Shown: positions 21,856-35,548, counted from the first letter of the stretch. The stretch is DNA of 64,000 nt from Anopheles merus (GCF_017562075.2 NW_024427650.1:1-64000), one strand, 5' to 3'. The notes: generated by a model from the sequence alone, not told the origin. Numbers and translations are program-made.

Positions 21856-24096
21856 TCTTAGCAAACGCAACGGTGTGCACATCAAGCGTAGTAAGCATTG
21901 CTACAAAATTTACTACAGCTGCCACGACCGCCACCGCGTCCTCGGAACGGGTTTCACCGTAGGTCCCCGGCTGAAATCCGTAATCATAGATTTCAAGGCT
22001 ATAAACGATAGGCAATGCACCCTGCGCATGCGAGGCAAATTCTGTAATATAAGCTTCATAAACGTTCACGCTCCTACCGAAGAGAAAGAGGAAGAGGAGA
22101 AGGACCTGTTTTACGGCCGCCTCGCTAGAACTACAGATGCGTGCCCCAGGCATGACCTCATAATCATCCTGGGGGACTTCAACGCAAAAGTCGGTAGGGA
22201 GCCAATGTAACGCCAATACACTGGCAGTCACAGTCTGCATGAACACAGTAACAATAATGATAGTAGATTATCCAGTTCGCCGCAGCGAGCAATCTGGTAG
22301 TAGGAAGCACCAAATGTGCGCGGAGGGACATCCAAAAAATAACGTGGGCGCACCTGCATGGAGAATCTTTCAACCAGATCGACCACGTGTTCATAAGCCG
22401 GCATGGCGTGTTCATGGCAATCGAGTCTGTTAAATATTAGAACATATTGAGGAGCCAATATCGATTCCGATCACTACTTGGTTGGCTTAGTGATACGTTG
22501 TAGAATCGCCCGCCCCCGTGCACAATGGGGGCGGAGAAAACACGTCTTCACCATGCGGCAGATATTGAAGAAGATGGCCGAATACAGACACAACACATAC
22601 CATCTCTTCATTGATTTCAAAGCCGCATAAGATAGCATAGCCAGGGTGAAACTGTATAACGCTATGAGCTCTTTTGGAATCCCGGCCAAACTGATAAGGC
22701 TAGTTAGAATGACTATGACCAACGTCACTTGCCACGTGAGGGTGGATGGAAAACTCTTAGGACCTTTTGCTACCACCAAAGGTCTGCGCCATTGGGACGG
22801 GCTTGCCTGTCTCCTATTCAACCTGGCGCTAGAGAGGGCCATCCGCGATTCGAGGGTGGAGACTACGGGAACTATCTTCTATAAGTCAACCCAGATCCTG
22901 GCATATAGACATCATTGGTCTGCGGTAGGCAGAAGCCTACCAAGGGATCGAACAGGCGGCAGAGAACCTCAGATTGCAGATAAACGAGGCAAAGACCAAA
23001 CTGATGGTGGAAACATCAGCGGGCCTGCCAATAAATAATCAGAATCTACGTAGGCGTGATGTACAGATAGATGAACGCACTTTTGAAGTCGTCCCAGAAT
23101 TCACCTATCTGGGGTCAAAGGTCAGCAACGACAATAGCATGGAAGCTGAGTTGCGCGCAAGGATGCTGGCTGCCAACCGGTTATTCTACAGCCTGAAAAG
23201 TCAGTTCACCTCAAAGAACCTGTCGCGACGGTCGAAGCTGGGACTATATAGTACCTATATAGTACCGGTACTCAAATGCGCCTCTGAGACATGGACACTG
23301 TTCAAATATGACGAAACCGGAAATATGACGTTCGAGAGGAAAATGCTCAGAAGGATACTTGGCCCCGTATGTGTGGAAGGACAATGGAGGAGCCGCTATA
23401 ATGACGAGCTATACGAGATGTACGGCGACCTCACTGTCGTACAGCGTATCAAGCTCGCCAGGCTCCGGTGGGCTGTTCATGTTGTTCGCATGGAAACGGA
23501 CGACCCAGCCCGTAAAGTCTTTTTAAGCCGTCCACAAGGACAGAGGAGGCATGGTAGGCCCAAATTGAAGTGGCAAGATGGCGTGGAGGCGTTTGGCAGG
23601 GATAACGGACCGTGAGCGGTTTCGGGCACTTCTAACGTAGGTCAAGTCCCCAAAGCGGTTGTAGCGCCGGATAAGTAAGTAAGTATCCTATAGGTCATAC
23701 CGTATTAGGATGTGAATACAAAAAATTATTTACTTATGCTGCATTTTCACGAATATTTCTAAAAAGTTCTTTTTTAATCGGCAAATAAAAAATAGCACAA
23801 CATAATGCGATATATTATCGTTTAAAATTACGTTACTGTGCAGGTGCAAGGAAAAAGTGTGTATTTTGGTATTTAAGCTTTATTTTGGGATCCTTGCGCA
23901 TGAAATAAAATCCATCGAAGGGGTTGAAGTTGATAAAATTGCAATTTTCTAATTCATGTTTTGCGTGATGGAAGGAGAAAGATTCGTCATTAACAACTAC
24001 AGAAGTGTTACGGTGTTGACTATCGTCTTTGAAGTATACTCCCTGATACTGTAACATCGACTTGTTGCTCAAGTCGAAGAGATAGTCTGAAACTAT

Positions 24097-26609
24097 CCGG
24101 CCAAACTGATAAGGCTAGTTAGAATGACTATGACCAACGTCACTTGCCAAGGGAAGGGGAATGGAAATTCGCAGTGCCTTTTGTTACCACCAATGATCCT
24201 CGCCAAGGAGGCGAGCAACCCGACGTTAAATAAAACGGCCACGTGAGCGCAGGACCAGTCGAAACGGACCTAACGATACCGATCCTACATAATGCCCCAG
24301 GACAACAATCAAAATGGACTCATGGAACGTACGCAGTCTTAGCACCGACAAACCGACGTGACACTTCGAACAAAATAAGCTTCAAAAGTTGTCTCCTTAT
24401 TTCAAATGAAAATACGTTAAACACTAGCGCCATCTCTATAATGATTCGCTTACTACACTGACACAGAGAAGAAACTGCTAAACCCCCTTTTTGTTTTTCT
24501 TCGCAAATTCCAATGCGTATTGTTTTATGTACTTCTCACATCTTTTGTATTGATTGAGAAACTTATAAAATGATTTTCCTGGGTGTTTTGTGCAATAATT
24601 CTCACAAAATCTTGCCTCACACTTCCTTCGCCATTTGTATTTAGAAAAGTTGTTTGCATCGAAGCAGCAGTGAACAGAGCTTACTTTGACAGAAGTGTTC
24701 GCCTCACTGGTAAATGACAGTACTTTCGTGTGGGACACTTTTGTAACACCAGTGTCACGTCGGTTTGTCGGTGCTCTTAGCAAACGCAACGGTGTGCACA
24801 TCAAGCGTAGTAAGCATTGCTACAAAATTTACTACAGCTGCCACGACCGCCACCGCGTCCTCGGAACGGGTTTCACCGTAGGTCCCCGACTGAAATCCGT
24901 AATCATAGATTTCAAGGCTATAAACGATAGGCAATGCACCCTGCGCATGCGAGGCAAATTCTGTAATATAAGCTTCATAAACGTTCACGCTCCTACCGAA
25001 GAGAAAGAGGAAGAGGAGAAGGACCTGTTTTACGGCCGCCTCGCTAGAACTACAGATGCGTGCCCCAGGCATGACCTCATAATCATCCTGGGGGACTTCA
25101 ACGCAAAAGTCGGTAGGGAGCCAATGTAACGCCAATACACTGGCAGTCACAGTCTGCATGAACACAGTAACAATAATGATAGTAGATTATCCAGTTCGCC
25201 GCAGCGAGCAATCTGGTAGTAGGAAGCACCAAATGTGCGCGGAGGGACATCCAAAAAATAACGTGGGCGCACCTGCATGGAGAATCTTTCAACCAGATCG
25301 ACCACGTGTTCATAAGCCGGCATGGCGTGTTCATGGCAATCGAGTCTGTTAAATATTAGAACATATTGAGGAGCCAATATCGATTCCGATCACTACTTGG
25401 TTGGCTTAGTGATACGTTGTAGAATCGCCCGCCCCCGTGCACAATGGGGGCGGAGAAAACACGTCTTCACCATGCGGCAGATATTGAAGAAGATGGCCGA
25501 ATACAGACACAACACATACCATCTCTTCATTGATTTCAAAGCCGCATAAGATAGCATAGCCAGGGTGAAACTGTATAACGCTATGAGCTCTTTTGGAATC
25601 CCGGCCAAACTGATAAGGCTAGTTAGAATGACTATGACCAACGTCACTTGCCACGTGAGGGTGGATGGAAAACTCTTAGGACCTTTTGCTACCACCAAAG
25701 GTCTGCGCCATTGGGACGGGCTTGCCTGTCTCCTATTCAACCTGGCGCTAGAGAGGGCCATCCGCGATTCGAGGGTGGAGACTACGGGAACTATCTTCTA
25801 TAAGTCAACCCAGATCCTGGCATATAGACATCATTGGTCTGCGGTAGGCAGAAGCCTACCAAGGGATCGAACAGGCGGCAGAGAACCTCAGATTGCAGAT
25901 AAACGAGGCAAAGACCAAACTGATGGTGGAAACATCAGCGGGCCTGCCAATAAATAATCAGAATCTACGTAGGCGTGATGTACAGATAGATGAACGCACT
26001 TTTGAAGTCGTCCCAGAATTCACCTATCTGGGGTCAAAGGTCAGCAACGACAATAGCATGGAAGCTGAGTTGCGCGCAAGGATGCTGGCTGCCAACCGGT
26101 TATTCTACAGCCTGAAAAGTCAGTTCACCTCAAAGAACCTGTCGCGACGGTCGAAGCTGGGACTATATAGTACCTATATAGTACCGGTACTCAAATGCGC
26201 CTCTGAGACATGGACACTGTTCAAATATGACGAAACCGGAAATATGACGTTCGAGAGGAAAATGCTCAGAAGGATACTTGGCCCCGTATGTGTGGAAGGA
26301 CAATGGAGGAGCCGCTATAATGACGAGCTATACGAGATGTACGGCGACCTCACTGTCGTACAGCGTATCAAGCTCGCCAGGCTCCGGTGGGCTGTTCATG
26401 TTGTTCGCATGGAAACGGACGACCCAGCCCGTAAAGTCTTTTTAAGCCGTCCACAAGGACAGAGGAGGCATGGTAGGCCCAAATTGAAGTGGCAAGATGG
26501 CGTGGAGGCGTTTGGCAGGGATAACGGACCGTGAGCGGTTTCGGGCACTTCTAACGTAGGTCAAGTCCCCAAAGCGGTTGTAGCGCCGGATAAGTAAGTA
26601 AGTATCCTA
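24097..26609 (+). pseudogene. Dead LINE (endonuclease + RT), copy 2
   Basis: Identical to 21178-23690 at +2919 bp, except for two substitutions, at 24204 and 24889. It carries the same stop in the palm motif, the same loss of the catalytic ADD and the same TIR insertion. It was therefore made by DNA duplication and not by retrotransposition. Confidence 0.9.
24342..24774. mobile_element. 433-bp TIR element in the LINE endonuclease, copy 2
   Basis: Same element as 21423-21855, at +2919 bp, with the same 23-bp terminal repeats and TCTTA target duplication. Confidence 0.88.
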
Positions 26610-26679
26610 TAGGTCATACCGTATTAGGATGTGAATACAAAAAATTATTTACTTATGTTGACAGTTATACCATGACGAA

Positions 26680-26955
26680 GTGGCAGCGTATTCGTGATTT
26701 GTCCCGCGCGCGAATGTTGCAAAAAGACATTTTAATCGCCGTGGCTTGGGATTGGCTTGATAGACAGTCAAAAGGAGTTTTGACCGAGAAAAGAAATGAC
26801 AACAATCCGCGAAAGTAGCCACAGGTTGCCTGAGGTCCATTCGGGTTCCGAAGGTTATCGCTGCTATCAAAAAGAAGATGTTAATGAATCCAGTACGTTC
26901 AATAAGACAAATGGCTAAGGAACACGGGACCATTGACTTTACGGCACAAAATATC
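26680..26955 (+). pseudogene. Tc1/mariner-like transposase N-terminal fragment
   Basis: The plus strand reads PKVIAAIKKKMLMNPVRSIRQ and then MAKEHG...QNIVKE. This matches the helix-turn-helix part of Tc1/mariner transposases, where a 'prk-i-r-tp-vi-ai' lead and 'nP-rSmRkmAke' helix are followed by a recognition helix. Upstream pieces (RIRDLSRARMLQKDI) are in the same or a neighbouring frame. The catalytic domain is absent; it is cut off at 26956 by a LINE fragment. Confidence 0.6.
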
Positions 26956-27262
26956 GTGAAGGAAAGTTGCGGGAGGAGCCGCTATAATGACGAGCTATAC
27001 AAGATGTACAGCGACCTGACTGTCGTGCAGCGTATCAAGTTCGCCAAGCTCCGGTGGGCTGGCAATGTTGTGCGTATGGAAAAGAACGACCCAGCCCGTA
27101 AAGTCGTTTTAGACCGTCCATAGGGACAGAGGGGGCATGGTAGGCGCAAATTGCGGTGGCAAGATGGCGTGGAGGCGTTTGTCGGGGACCGTGACGGTTT
27201 CGGGCACTTATAAGGCTGGTCAAGTCCGCAAAGCGGTTGTAGCGCCGGATAAGGAAGTAAGT
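26956..27262 (+). pseudogene. 5'-truncated LINE 3' end, same family as the duplicated LINE
   Basis: The translation includes RSRYNDELYKMYSDLTVVQR and KLRWAGNVVRM, homologous to 23392 onward but clearly more diverged. It ends gcgccggataaggaagtaagtaagg, the short tandem tail of this LINE family. Confidence 0.85.
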
Positions 27263-27550
27263 AAGGAGCGCTCGGTTGTAGTGCTTTTAAAATTACACTT
27301 ATTTTTTTAAGTGAAATACGTGAAGGTTTTTGAGTTTGGGGTGATTAATCTTGCCTTGATATATGTTTTGTTCTATATTTTGACCAAATCCATGCTTAAA
27401 CACCTTACTGGAATTGAGTAAACCATTCAATCAATTAACAAAGATAATGTCAACATAACTTTCACAGAAACTATGTTCAATGTTACCCGTTACCTTGTTT
27501 AGAATCATCCCAATAAACTATTTAAACAACAAAATGATATTGTGACTTAC

Positions 27551-29310
27551 CTGCTTTATAGGTATTAAGCTAATCGATGGTGTAATAGGGTTATCAAAAA
27601 TAATATGCCTTGAGCTTTGTACTAATGTCGGAAGCATCGTATTAGTCGTCGACGACGATGAAGATTGGGAACTGGAAGGAGCGTTTGAATCTGCCGAATG
27701 AGGCGAACCAACCGGGGATCCAGTTGACGCTACATTTGGTGTTCCACCATTAGATGGCCGCACAATTGCATGAATGTCCAGCGCAGAAGAGATCGTTGCA
27801 GATGTCGATGATGTTGTCGGTGTGTGGCGATCATTGTTGCCACCAGGGCTAGGCCCGTTTGAATGCAGCATAGGAGTTCCGTTGTGCGATCTATTCCCTT
27901 GGTGTGATTCCTGTTGATTTCCGGCGGAATTTCCAGTACCGGTGGGGCCGTCACGACTACAGTTAAGTGGTAAGCTGTTGTCATCATCCGCATTGTCCAT
28001 CGAGATTTCGACATGCGGGGTTAGAAAGTGCATTGGCGGTGTGCCGTTGTCTATTGATCGCTGCATAGAATCAGCTGCTGCTGCAGCTGCCGCGGCTGCT
28101 GCACTTCCATCGCTAAACGAGGCATTGACCGCGTTCATAGCTGCCAGGGCCGCCGGCAACAAGTTTGCTGGGTTATGTTGATCAAGGGCAAGTAGCAATG
28201 ACGACGGCGTTCCAGGTCCCGGATTATCTAAATCGATACCGTGCCGATTGAAGAAATGCACTCTCAGTGATTTCATCGTACCTGCCCGATAGCTACATAG
28301 GGGACAGGTCTTGACGAGGTCGTGCTGACCAACGTGTTCGTTTTGGAAATGTGCACGCATTGCAATCTGCCGTTGAAACCCTCGATTACAAATTGGACAA
28401 TGGTACGGTAGGGTTTTCGTGTGCGTCGTGAAGTGTTCCGCCAAATGATCCTTACGGAAGAATCGTTTTTGGCATACTCGGCATTCATACGGTTTTACAC
28501 CAGTATGGCGCATCTTATGCCGGCGCATGTTTGCTCCATTGGAGAACTTCATATTACAGACATCACATTCAAAAAGCTTACGGTTGCCATTGTTGTTGTT
28601 ATTGTTGTTGATGTGAAGTGGATTATTGTTGTTGATCACGCTTGAGTTGTTATTGTTGTGGTTATGATGGTTCAGATTATGTTTGAGATTTTCCAATAAT
28701 TGAGCTGCTGCGGTACTCGACGTCGTAGTCGTTGCTCCAGATGTGGATTCTGAATTATCTGATAAGTTGTCGTCTCCTCCACTAATGTTACCGCCTCTAC
28801 CACCATTTCCAGTGCTACAATTCCCAGAACTACGTAAGGATGAGATTGTGCTCGAAAGGCAATTTGCTAGCGCGCTACTGTCCATACTAGAATCAACTGA
28901 AGAAGCGACACGATCGTTTATCTCCCCACAATCCGGTTCCTCTTTAGTGGTAACAGATCCGGCGGCAGCCTTAGCAGCTGCCGCCGCCGCTGCTGCAGCA
29001 GCTTTCATAATAATGCTGGCTGGTGGTTCCATCATCGAAGCCAAAGCGGCTACCGCGGCTTCTGCTTCCGATGCAGAGGCTGTAGATGTAGCTGCTGCTT
29101 CCACGTGCTTTAGTAGACCTTGCGTTGTACGACGTCTTAGTCCATGTGAAGATGTTCCTGCCGAGTCCGGCTCATTAGTGGACATCGGTAATATTGAAAC
29201 AAGACACGGCGTTCGGGTTTGTCCACGGACACTCCGACGCCGTTTATTCGCGGAACGTTTCGTTTTGTGGCGTTTATTGAGCAGATAGGAGACGAGATTG
29301 GCAGCTTGCA
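27551..29310 (-). CDS. C2H2 zinc-finger transcription factor, large exon (fingers 1-4)
   Basis: Minus-strand exon ending at a strong donor CAG|GTAAGT (27551/27550), phase 0. From the 5' side it has a basic stretch (KTKRSANKRRRSVRG), an Ala-rich run, VTTKEEPDCGE, Ser/Gly-rich segments, His/Asn runs and then four C2H2 fingers at about codons 247-357. These are FECDVC...HKMRH, YECRVC...HFTTH, YHCPIC...HFQNEH and KTCPLC...HFFNRH, with a TG-K-P-type linker only after finger 1. A second poly-Ala and Ser/Asn-rich tail follows. A clear ATG is at 29183-29185. The frame stays open further upstream to about 29370, so either this is the first coding exon or an acceptor near 29310 joins an unseen exon. 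The finger style suggests the insect BTB-zinc-finger group (mamo is one candidate), but no BTB domain is in view and I do not assign a symbol. Confidence 0.88.
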
Positions 29311-29311
29311 A

Positions 29312-30540
<1,229 letters not shown>

Positions 30541-30904
30541 GACCATCTGCACCAAAAATGGAAGCAAGCCGAGCAGCTTGGCGATATTTAAATTCGTCCT
30601 GAGTGTATGTGTTAGTGAACGCGTGAGTGCGCGGCGGAAAAAGTGTCGTTTAGTGCCTGGTGTTTCGCGTCGTCGTCATGACCGTTTTGTGTTCGCATAA
30701 TAACTGTCAAATCTGTCTCGCGAACTTTGGCTCATCGTGCAGTAGCGAGGATGAAATGCTAATGCATAAGCCCTTCCCCAAGAAGGGCCCGTGGGACAAC
30801 GGGAGTCTTTCGAAGATTCCCCCTCTTTGTAAAACAAAAAAAACACACACACACATATTTAAATATAAATATAAATATAAATATCTATTTATTTAAATAT
30901 AAAT

Positions 30905-31093
30905 TGTAAACATCTTGAGTTTATAGTAATCTTGGGCTTGTGAGCATCTTGGGTTTTGACAAATACGATGTCCGAAGAAGTGACAGTGTGCGAGCTGTCA
31001 AAGCAAAAAAATAAATATAAATAAGCCTTAGGAAAAAGACCTTCTACAATAAACTCCTTGTGAAAAAACAAAAAAAAATCCGTGTATATTACA
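30905..31093 (+). repeat. Gypsy 5' LTR, unit A
   Basis: 189 bp, TG...CA. Diagnostic bases of all 5' LTRs in the array are gggCttgtgagc and aaaaaaCaaaaaa; the 3' LTRs read gggTttgtgagc and aaaaaaCTaaaaa. Confidence 0.9.
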
Positions 31094-31120
31094 ACTCAGA
31101 AGTGGGATTCACCTCAGAAC

Positions 31121-32940
31121 ATGCCGACAAAGGAGGAAATGGTGTGTACGTTACAAAGTAATGGCGTTGAAGTGCCACCTACTGCAACAATGTCGCAGAT
31201 AAAAAAGCTGTTCGAACCATACGCATCGCAATGTGTTCGCAGTGAAAAGCAAGATGGCCGCGATGAGATTCCCGAAGCGTCTCAAGCGGGAGATATGAAG
31301 CTAGCACCTGCCATCATGTGTGATACAGGAAACAATGCTGAAACAGCCAGTGACGTAGGTAGAACGCCGAGTGTAGCAATCATGAGCGACCGTGATGAAA
31401 TTCATGCTCTTCGCACCAAACTGGAAATTCTTGAGCTTCGCCAAAAAATCGCTGCCCTTGAATTCCAACCTATGAGTACACCACCGCAACTTTTTATGGG
31501 TTTCGACAAGTTTCTGGAGAAATTTAGCGGTGACAATGATGAAAGTGTGGATGAATGGTTCATGGAATTGGAGCGTGTATTCGAGCCGTACAACATGAAT
31601 GAAACATCTAAATACTACAACACGCGCCAGCTGCTCACTGGAACTGCAGCACTATTGGCCAAATCTGCTGAAATCAATACTTATGCCAAACTGAAGGTGG
31701 AGATGCACAAAGCATTTGTGAAGACAACGTCCATAGAGCAAATCTACCAACAGTTGAGAGCGCGACGATTGGCACGCAATGAAACTATAACGAAGTATGT
31801 GCTTGAGATGCAACGAATCGCCGGAAAACGCATCGGTGAAGAAGAATTGATAAACATCATAATTGATGGAATCGGCGACCCCGTAAACATGGCGTCTGTG
31901 CGCTTCGCAGCTACCTCAATGGATACACTAAAACAACTCCTGAAGAAATACGAGACCTATCGTGCTACTGCTCCTCTGATTCCTGTTACGTCAACTATTG
32001 TCAACAAACAGCAAGACATTAGTAAGGAGAATTATGCAGCCCCCCGATGCTACAATTGCCGAAAAATGGGACACACACAGAATCAGTGCCGACTACCAGC
32101 CAGACCACCCGGTTCGTGTTTTCGATGTCACAAAGAAGACCACATACATCAAAACTGCCCCCAACGCGTACAACAAGCTGCAGCAACCATGCACGTTATC
32201 GATTCGGAAGAGGAAGAACCTCACAATAACCAAACCATTGTTAAGATGAATGCGCATCAGGAGGTAAGTGTTGCCTATAAATGTAATGATGTATGGAGCA
32301 CTAATTTAAAATCATTGACTCTTTGTGACACGGGCAGTCCTAAGAGCTTTATCAATGCAGGACTACTGCCGGAAAACTTGTTAGGTGAGCCACAGCCTTC
32401 AAATATGCGTGGAATAGGTAGCCAGGAGCTCAAATCATATGGAAAACTTGAATTACGTATCACACTTAATGGAACTACAATAGAACACCCTTTTATCATT
32501 CTACCCAAACATTACATGGCATGGCCTCTGATTCTAGGCAGGGATGCATTGCGGACGTTTAAAATACACCTTACCCAATTTAAATACGTTTATGACATGA
32601 AAAAACTTAAGGATTTGAATAAAAATGTCAGGGTTAGTTATCTAGATCAGAATATAATCGAAAAGCTCCATACACTAAACATACATCGGAAGTCCATCGT
32701 GCGCTCGGGGGAAGACAATATGCCAATTTTGCCGATTTCTAAACAGCGTGATTTATGTGACATCAACGACACCTTTGGGAGTCTGTGTATGATAGAGATT
32801 ACTGATGAATCTAGTGTGATTGATATTGGTACTCACCTCTCGGAAGATCAAATCAAATTAGTAAGCAATTCAGTTATTCAAAATTATCACAAATTTCCTA
32901 TTGAAGAAGTCACTTCTCCAGCTTATTCAGTAAAATTAAT
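31121..32940 (+). pseudogene. Gypsy Gag and protease, unit A
   Basis: The first ATG is 31121 (MPTKEEMVC); the longer open frame upstream starts in the LTR and is not used here. Gag has a capsid-like middle region (FDKFLEKFSGDNDESVDEWF) and two CCHC knuckles at 32048-32158 (CYNCRKMGHTQNQC and CFRCHKEDHIHQNC). The retropepsin active site L-C-D-T-G-S lies at about 32320-32337, and an ILGRD motif, usual for gypsy proteases, at about 32530-32545. Gag and pol appear to be one continuous frame. In this copy a single-base loss at about 32935 breaks the frame before RT. Confidence 0.85.
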
Positions 32941-33930
32941 TTGGAACACGATACAACCATTTCTACCAAACCTAGAGGTTTGTCCTTCGCCGAAAGAGCT
33001 AAAGTCAAAGATATAGTGAAAAACCTGTTAGAAAAGAACATCATCCGTCCAAGTAACTCTCCATACGCCTCAGCAATAGTTCTAGTTCGCAAGCGTAACG
33101 GAGAAATTCGTAAATGCGTTGATTATCGGCCATTAAATAAAATTACAATCCGAGACAATTTCCCATTACCCCTTATCGACAATTGCCTTGAACATCTGGG
33201 AAACAAGAAGTATTTTACGCTTCTGGATCTCAAGAGTGGATTTCATCAATTGGCCATGCAAGAGGAATCTATAAAATACACAGCGTTCGTTACTCCAGAT
33301 GGACAATACGAGTACACGCGCATGCCTTTTGGGCTGAAAAATGCACCAGCAGAATTTCAACGCTTTATCAACTCAATACTCCGTGAATTCATTGATCATG
33401 GAGAGTTGGTGGTGTACATAGATGATATTCTTATAGCCTCGAATGATTTTGACAATCATATTGAATTGATTGGGAAAGTTTTATACACCTTACGCAAAAA
33501 TGGTCTAGAACTGAGAATGGACAAATGCAAATTCGCTCAAAATGAGTTGAATTATCTCGGGTATAAAGCTAATGTATCAGGCATTCTTCCTAGCGACCAT
33601 CATATCGAATCAATTAAGAATTACCCCGCTCCAAAGACTAAAAAACAAGTTCAACAATGTTTAGGATTGTTCTCATTTTTCCGTAGATTTGTACCAGGAT
33701 TTTCAACCATAGCAAAGCCTCTAACAAACTTATTAAAAGTTAAAGTAAATTTTGATTTTGATGAAACCTGCTTAAAATCTTTTGAAACATTACGTAATGA
33801 ACTAATAAAATCACCTGTTTTATCGATCTATGACCCAAGCCGTGAGACTGAATTGCATTGTGATGCAAGCTCTTTAGGCTTTGGATCTGTACTACTACAA
33901 AACAAAATGATGGAAAGTATCACCCAATAG
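32941..33930 (+). pseudogene. Gypsy reverse transcriptase, unit A
   Basis: Shows the RT motifs in order: FPLPLIDNCLEHLG, FTLLDLKSGFHQ, PFGLKNAPAEFQ and VVYIDDILIAS (catalytic YIDD at 33415-33426), then the connection leading to RNase H (ELHCDASSLGFGSVL). The frame runs to a stop at 33930 caused by a one-base loss in an A-run at about 33903; all three units share this lesion. RNase H and integrase follow in other frames. Confidence 0.88.
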
Positions 33931-34304
33931 CATATTTCTCTAAAACAACATCAGCAGACGAAGCTAAATTGCATAGCTACGAACTAGAGACGCTCTCAGT
34001 AATTTACTCGCTGAAGCGGTTCCATACTTACGTCCACGGGATTCCGATTAAGATTATCACAGATTGTAACTCCTTGGTACAAACTTTAAAAAACCGGAAT
34101 GTCTCAGCAAAAATAGCTCGTTGGTCCTTGTTTCTTGAAGATTATGACTACACCATGCATCATCGCCCTGGGTCTTCAATGCCACATGTAGATGCGCTTA
34201 GTCGATTAGAACAAGTTGCAGGAATTGATGACTTAGATATAGATTTTCAACTACGTATAGCGCAAGCACGTGATGTTGAAATTAAATCTTTAAAACTGAA
34301 ATAG
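33906..34304 (+). pseudogene. Gypsy RNase H, unit A
   Basis: After the frameshift the other frame continues KYHPIAYFSKTTSADE, then HSYELETLSVIYSLKRFHTYVHG and DYDYTMHHRPGSSMPHVDALSR, the typical RNase H and tether region of gypsy pol. In this copy another single-base loss (about 34290) ends the frame. Confidence 0.82.
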
Positions 34305-34315
34305 AATCTAAAGGA

Positions 34316-35470
34316 GTGAGCGGCTTCACAATCCGAGATGGAGTAGTATTCAAACAATCACCAACAAGCCAATTAAAGATGTATGTTCCATCAGAAATGA
34401 TTAATAACTTAATACGACACATTCATGAAAAAATAGGACACCTTGCTGTAGACAAGTGTTACATGCAGATTTCCAAATATTATTATTTCCCTCAAATGAA
34501 AACAAGGATCAATAATTACATAAAAAATTGCTTGAAATGTGTAATGTATTCTGCACCAGCAAGAGTTAACAATAGAAATTTATTCAGTATACCTAAAACA
34601 CCTATTCCGTTTGATACTTTGCACATTGACTTTTTAGGCCCCTTACCATCTGTTCATTCAAAAAAGAAGCACTTACTGGTAGTAATAGATAGTTTTACTA
34701 AATTTATAAAGCTGTATCCTACGATATCTACGAACACACGTGAAGTTTGTAATGCTCTCAAGCAATATTTTATGTACTACAGTCGCCCTAGGCGCATCAT
34801 TAGCGATCGAGCAACGTGTTTCACATCTGATTCTTTTTCAAATTTCCTAACGTCGCGTAGTATTACTCACATTTTAAATGCAACAGGATCACCTCAGGCG
34901 AACGGACAGGTTGAAAGGGTGAATCGTGTCCTACGACCAGTACTGAGCAAACTTTCAAACCCGGTAGACCATGCGGATTGGAGCGCTCAAATTCCTAACG
35001 TAGAGTATGCTCTTAACAATACTACTCACACATCTACACATTTTGCTCCGTCAGTTCTTTTATTTGGCATTGAACAGAGAGGTCCAGTGATCGATGAATT
35101 AACCGAACATTTGGATGAGATAAATAACGATTCAAGAGTAGATTTAAATAGTATACGATCACAAGCATCAGTTAACATAATGAAACATCAACAAGTTAAT
35201 GAGCAACAACACCTGTCGAAATGTAAACGAGCCTCTAAATTTATAGAAGGAGAATTTGTGGTAATACGAAACGTAGATAACACGGTACACTCAAACAAAA
35301 AGCTTATCCCTAGATTCAAGGGACCCTATGTCATACACAGACGGCTTCCAAACGATCGTTATGTTGTTCGGGACATCGATGGGTGCCAGCAGACCCAACT
35401 TCCTTATGACGGAGTGTTGGAGGCGAATAAGTTGAGAAAGTGGATTGTGCCGATCCCGGGCAGTGATTGA
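34316..35470 (+). pseudogene. Gypsy integrase, unit A (domain intact, frame-separated from RT)
   Basis: Open for 384 codons. It has an HHCC zinc-binding region (RHIHEKIGHL...NCLKC) and a D,D,E core (HIDFLGP at about 34623, IISDRA at about 34795, GQVERVNR at about 34906). The C-terminal tail (IPRFKGPYVIHRRLPNDRY) is a GPY/F-type module. The stop is at 35468-35470, about 80 bp before the 3' LTR. The integrase domain itself is unbroken here and in unit C. Confidence 0.87.
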
Positions 35471-35548
35471 CTTCCTTTTGCGTATCTTTGGCAACACTTA
35501 GTCTATAAGTAAATTGAGGGCAATTTATCATGTCAGGAAAGGCCGAGC

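Larger units (their letters stand above)
21178..23690 (+). pseudogene. Dead LINE (endonuclease + RT), copy 1
   Basis: Plus-strand order: an RT palm patch (21178-21275), a 5' region with the endonuclease start W-N-V-R-S-L (about 21396-21417) and the TIR insertion (21423-21855). Then endonuclease sequence with INVHAPTEEK and ILGDFNAKVG (to 22210), the endonuclease end NQIDHVFISR...DSDHYLV in another frame (to about 22490), the RT palm FIDFKAA-stop-DS (about 22611), FGIPAKLIRLVRMTMTN and a C-terminal domain (YLGSKVSND, SETWTL, RYNDELYEMYGDL, RLRW, GRPKLKW). The 3' tail is ataagtaagtaagta. Lesions: a stop in the palm motif, deletion of the ADD catalytic aspartates (reading passes from L-A-Y straight to I-D-I-I-G), loss of the link between endonuclease and RT, and frameshifts. 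RTE-like is my best guess. Confidence 0.85.
20821..26658. repeat. Head-to-tail tandem duplication of a 2919-bp block
   Basis: Unit 1 is 20821-23739 and unit 2 is 23740-26658, an exact offset of 2919 bp. I found three differences: c/t at 20838/23757, t/c at 21285/24204 and g/a at 21970/24889. That is about 99.9% identity. The units meet directly (ttacttatg|ctgcattttc). The block contains an unrecognised 357-bp left part, a dead LINE, a TIR element inside that LINE and about 70 bp of 3' flank. It lies in the large intron of the zinc-finger gene. Confidence 0.95.

Noticed and set aside
28743..29288. 181-codon plus-strand ORF opposite the zinc-finger exon
   Set aside because: It is the antisense shadow of a repetitive (Ala/Ser-rich) coding exon, with no domain of its own.
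29186..29311. Translation start of the zinc-finger exon at 29311
   Set aside because: The codon is TTG on the minus strand. The first ATG is at 29183-29185, and the upstream part is either 5' UTR or an exon continuing from an unseen acceptor.
31082..31120. Start of gypsy Gag at 31082 (and at 37286 and 43365 in the other units)
   Set aside because: The codon there is GTG inside the LTR and its edge. The first ATG, which lies just after the primer-binding site, is 39 bases downstream.
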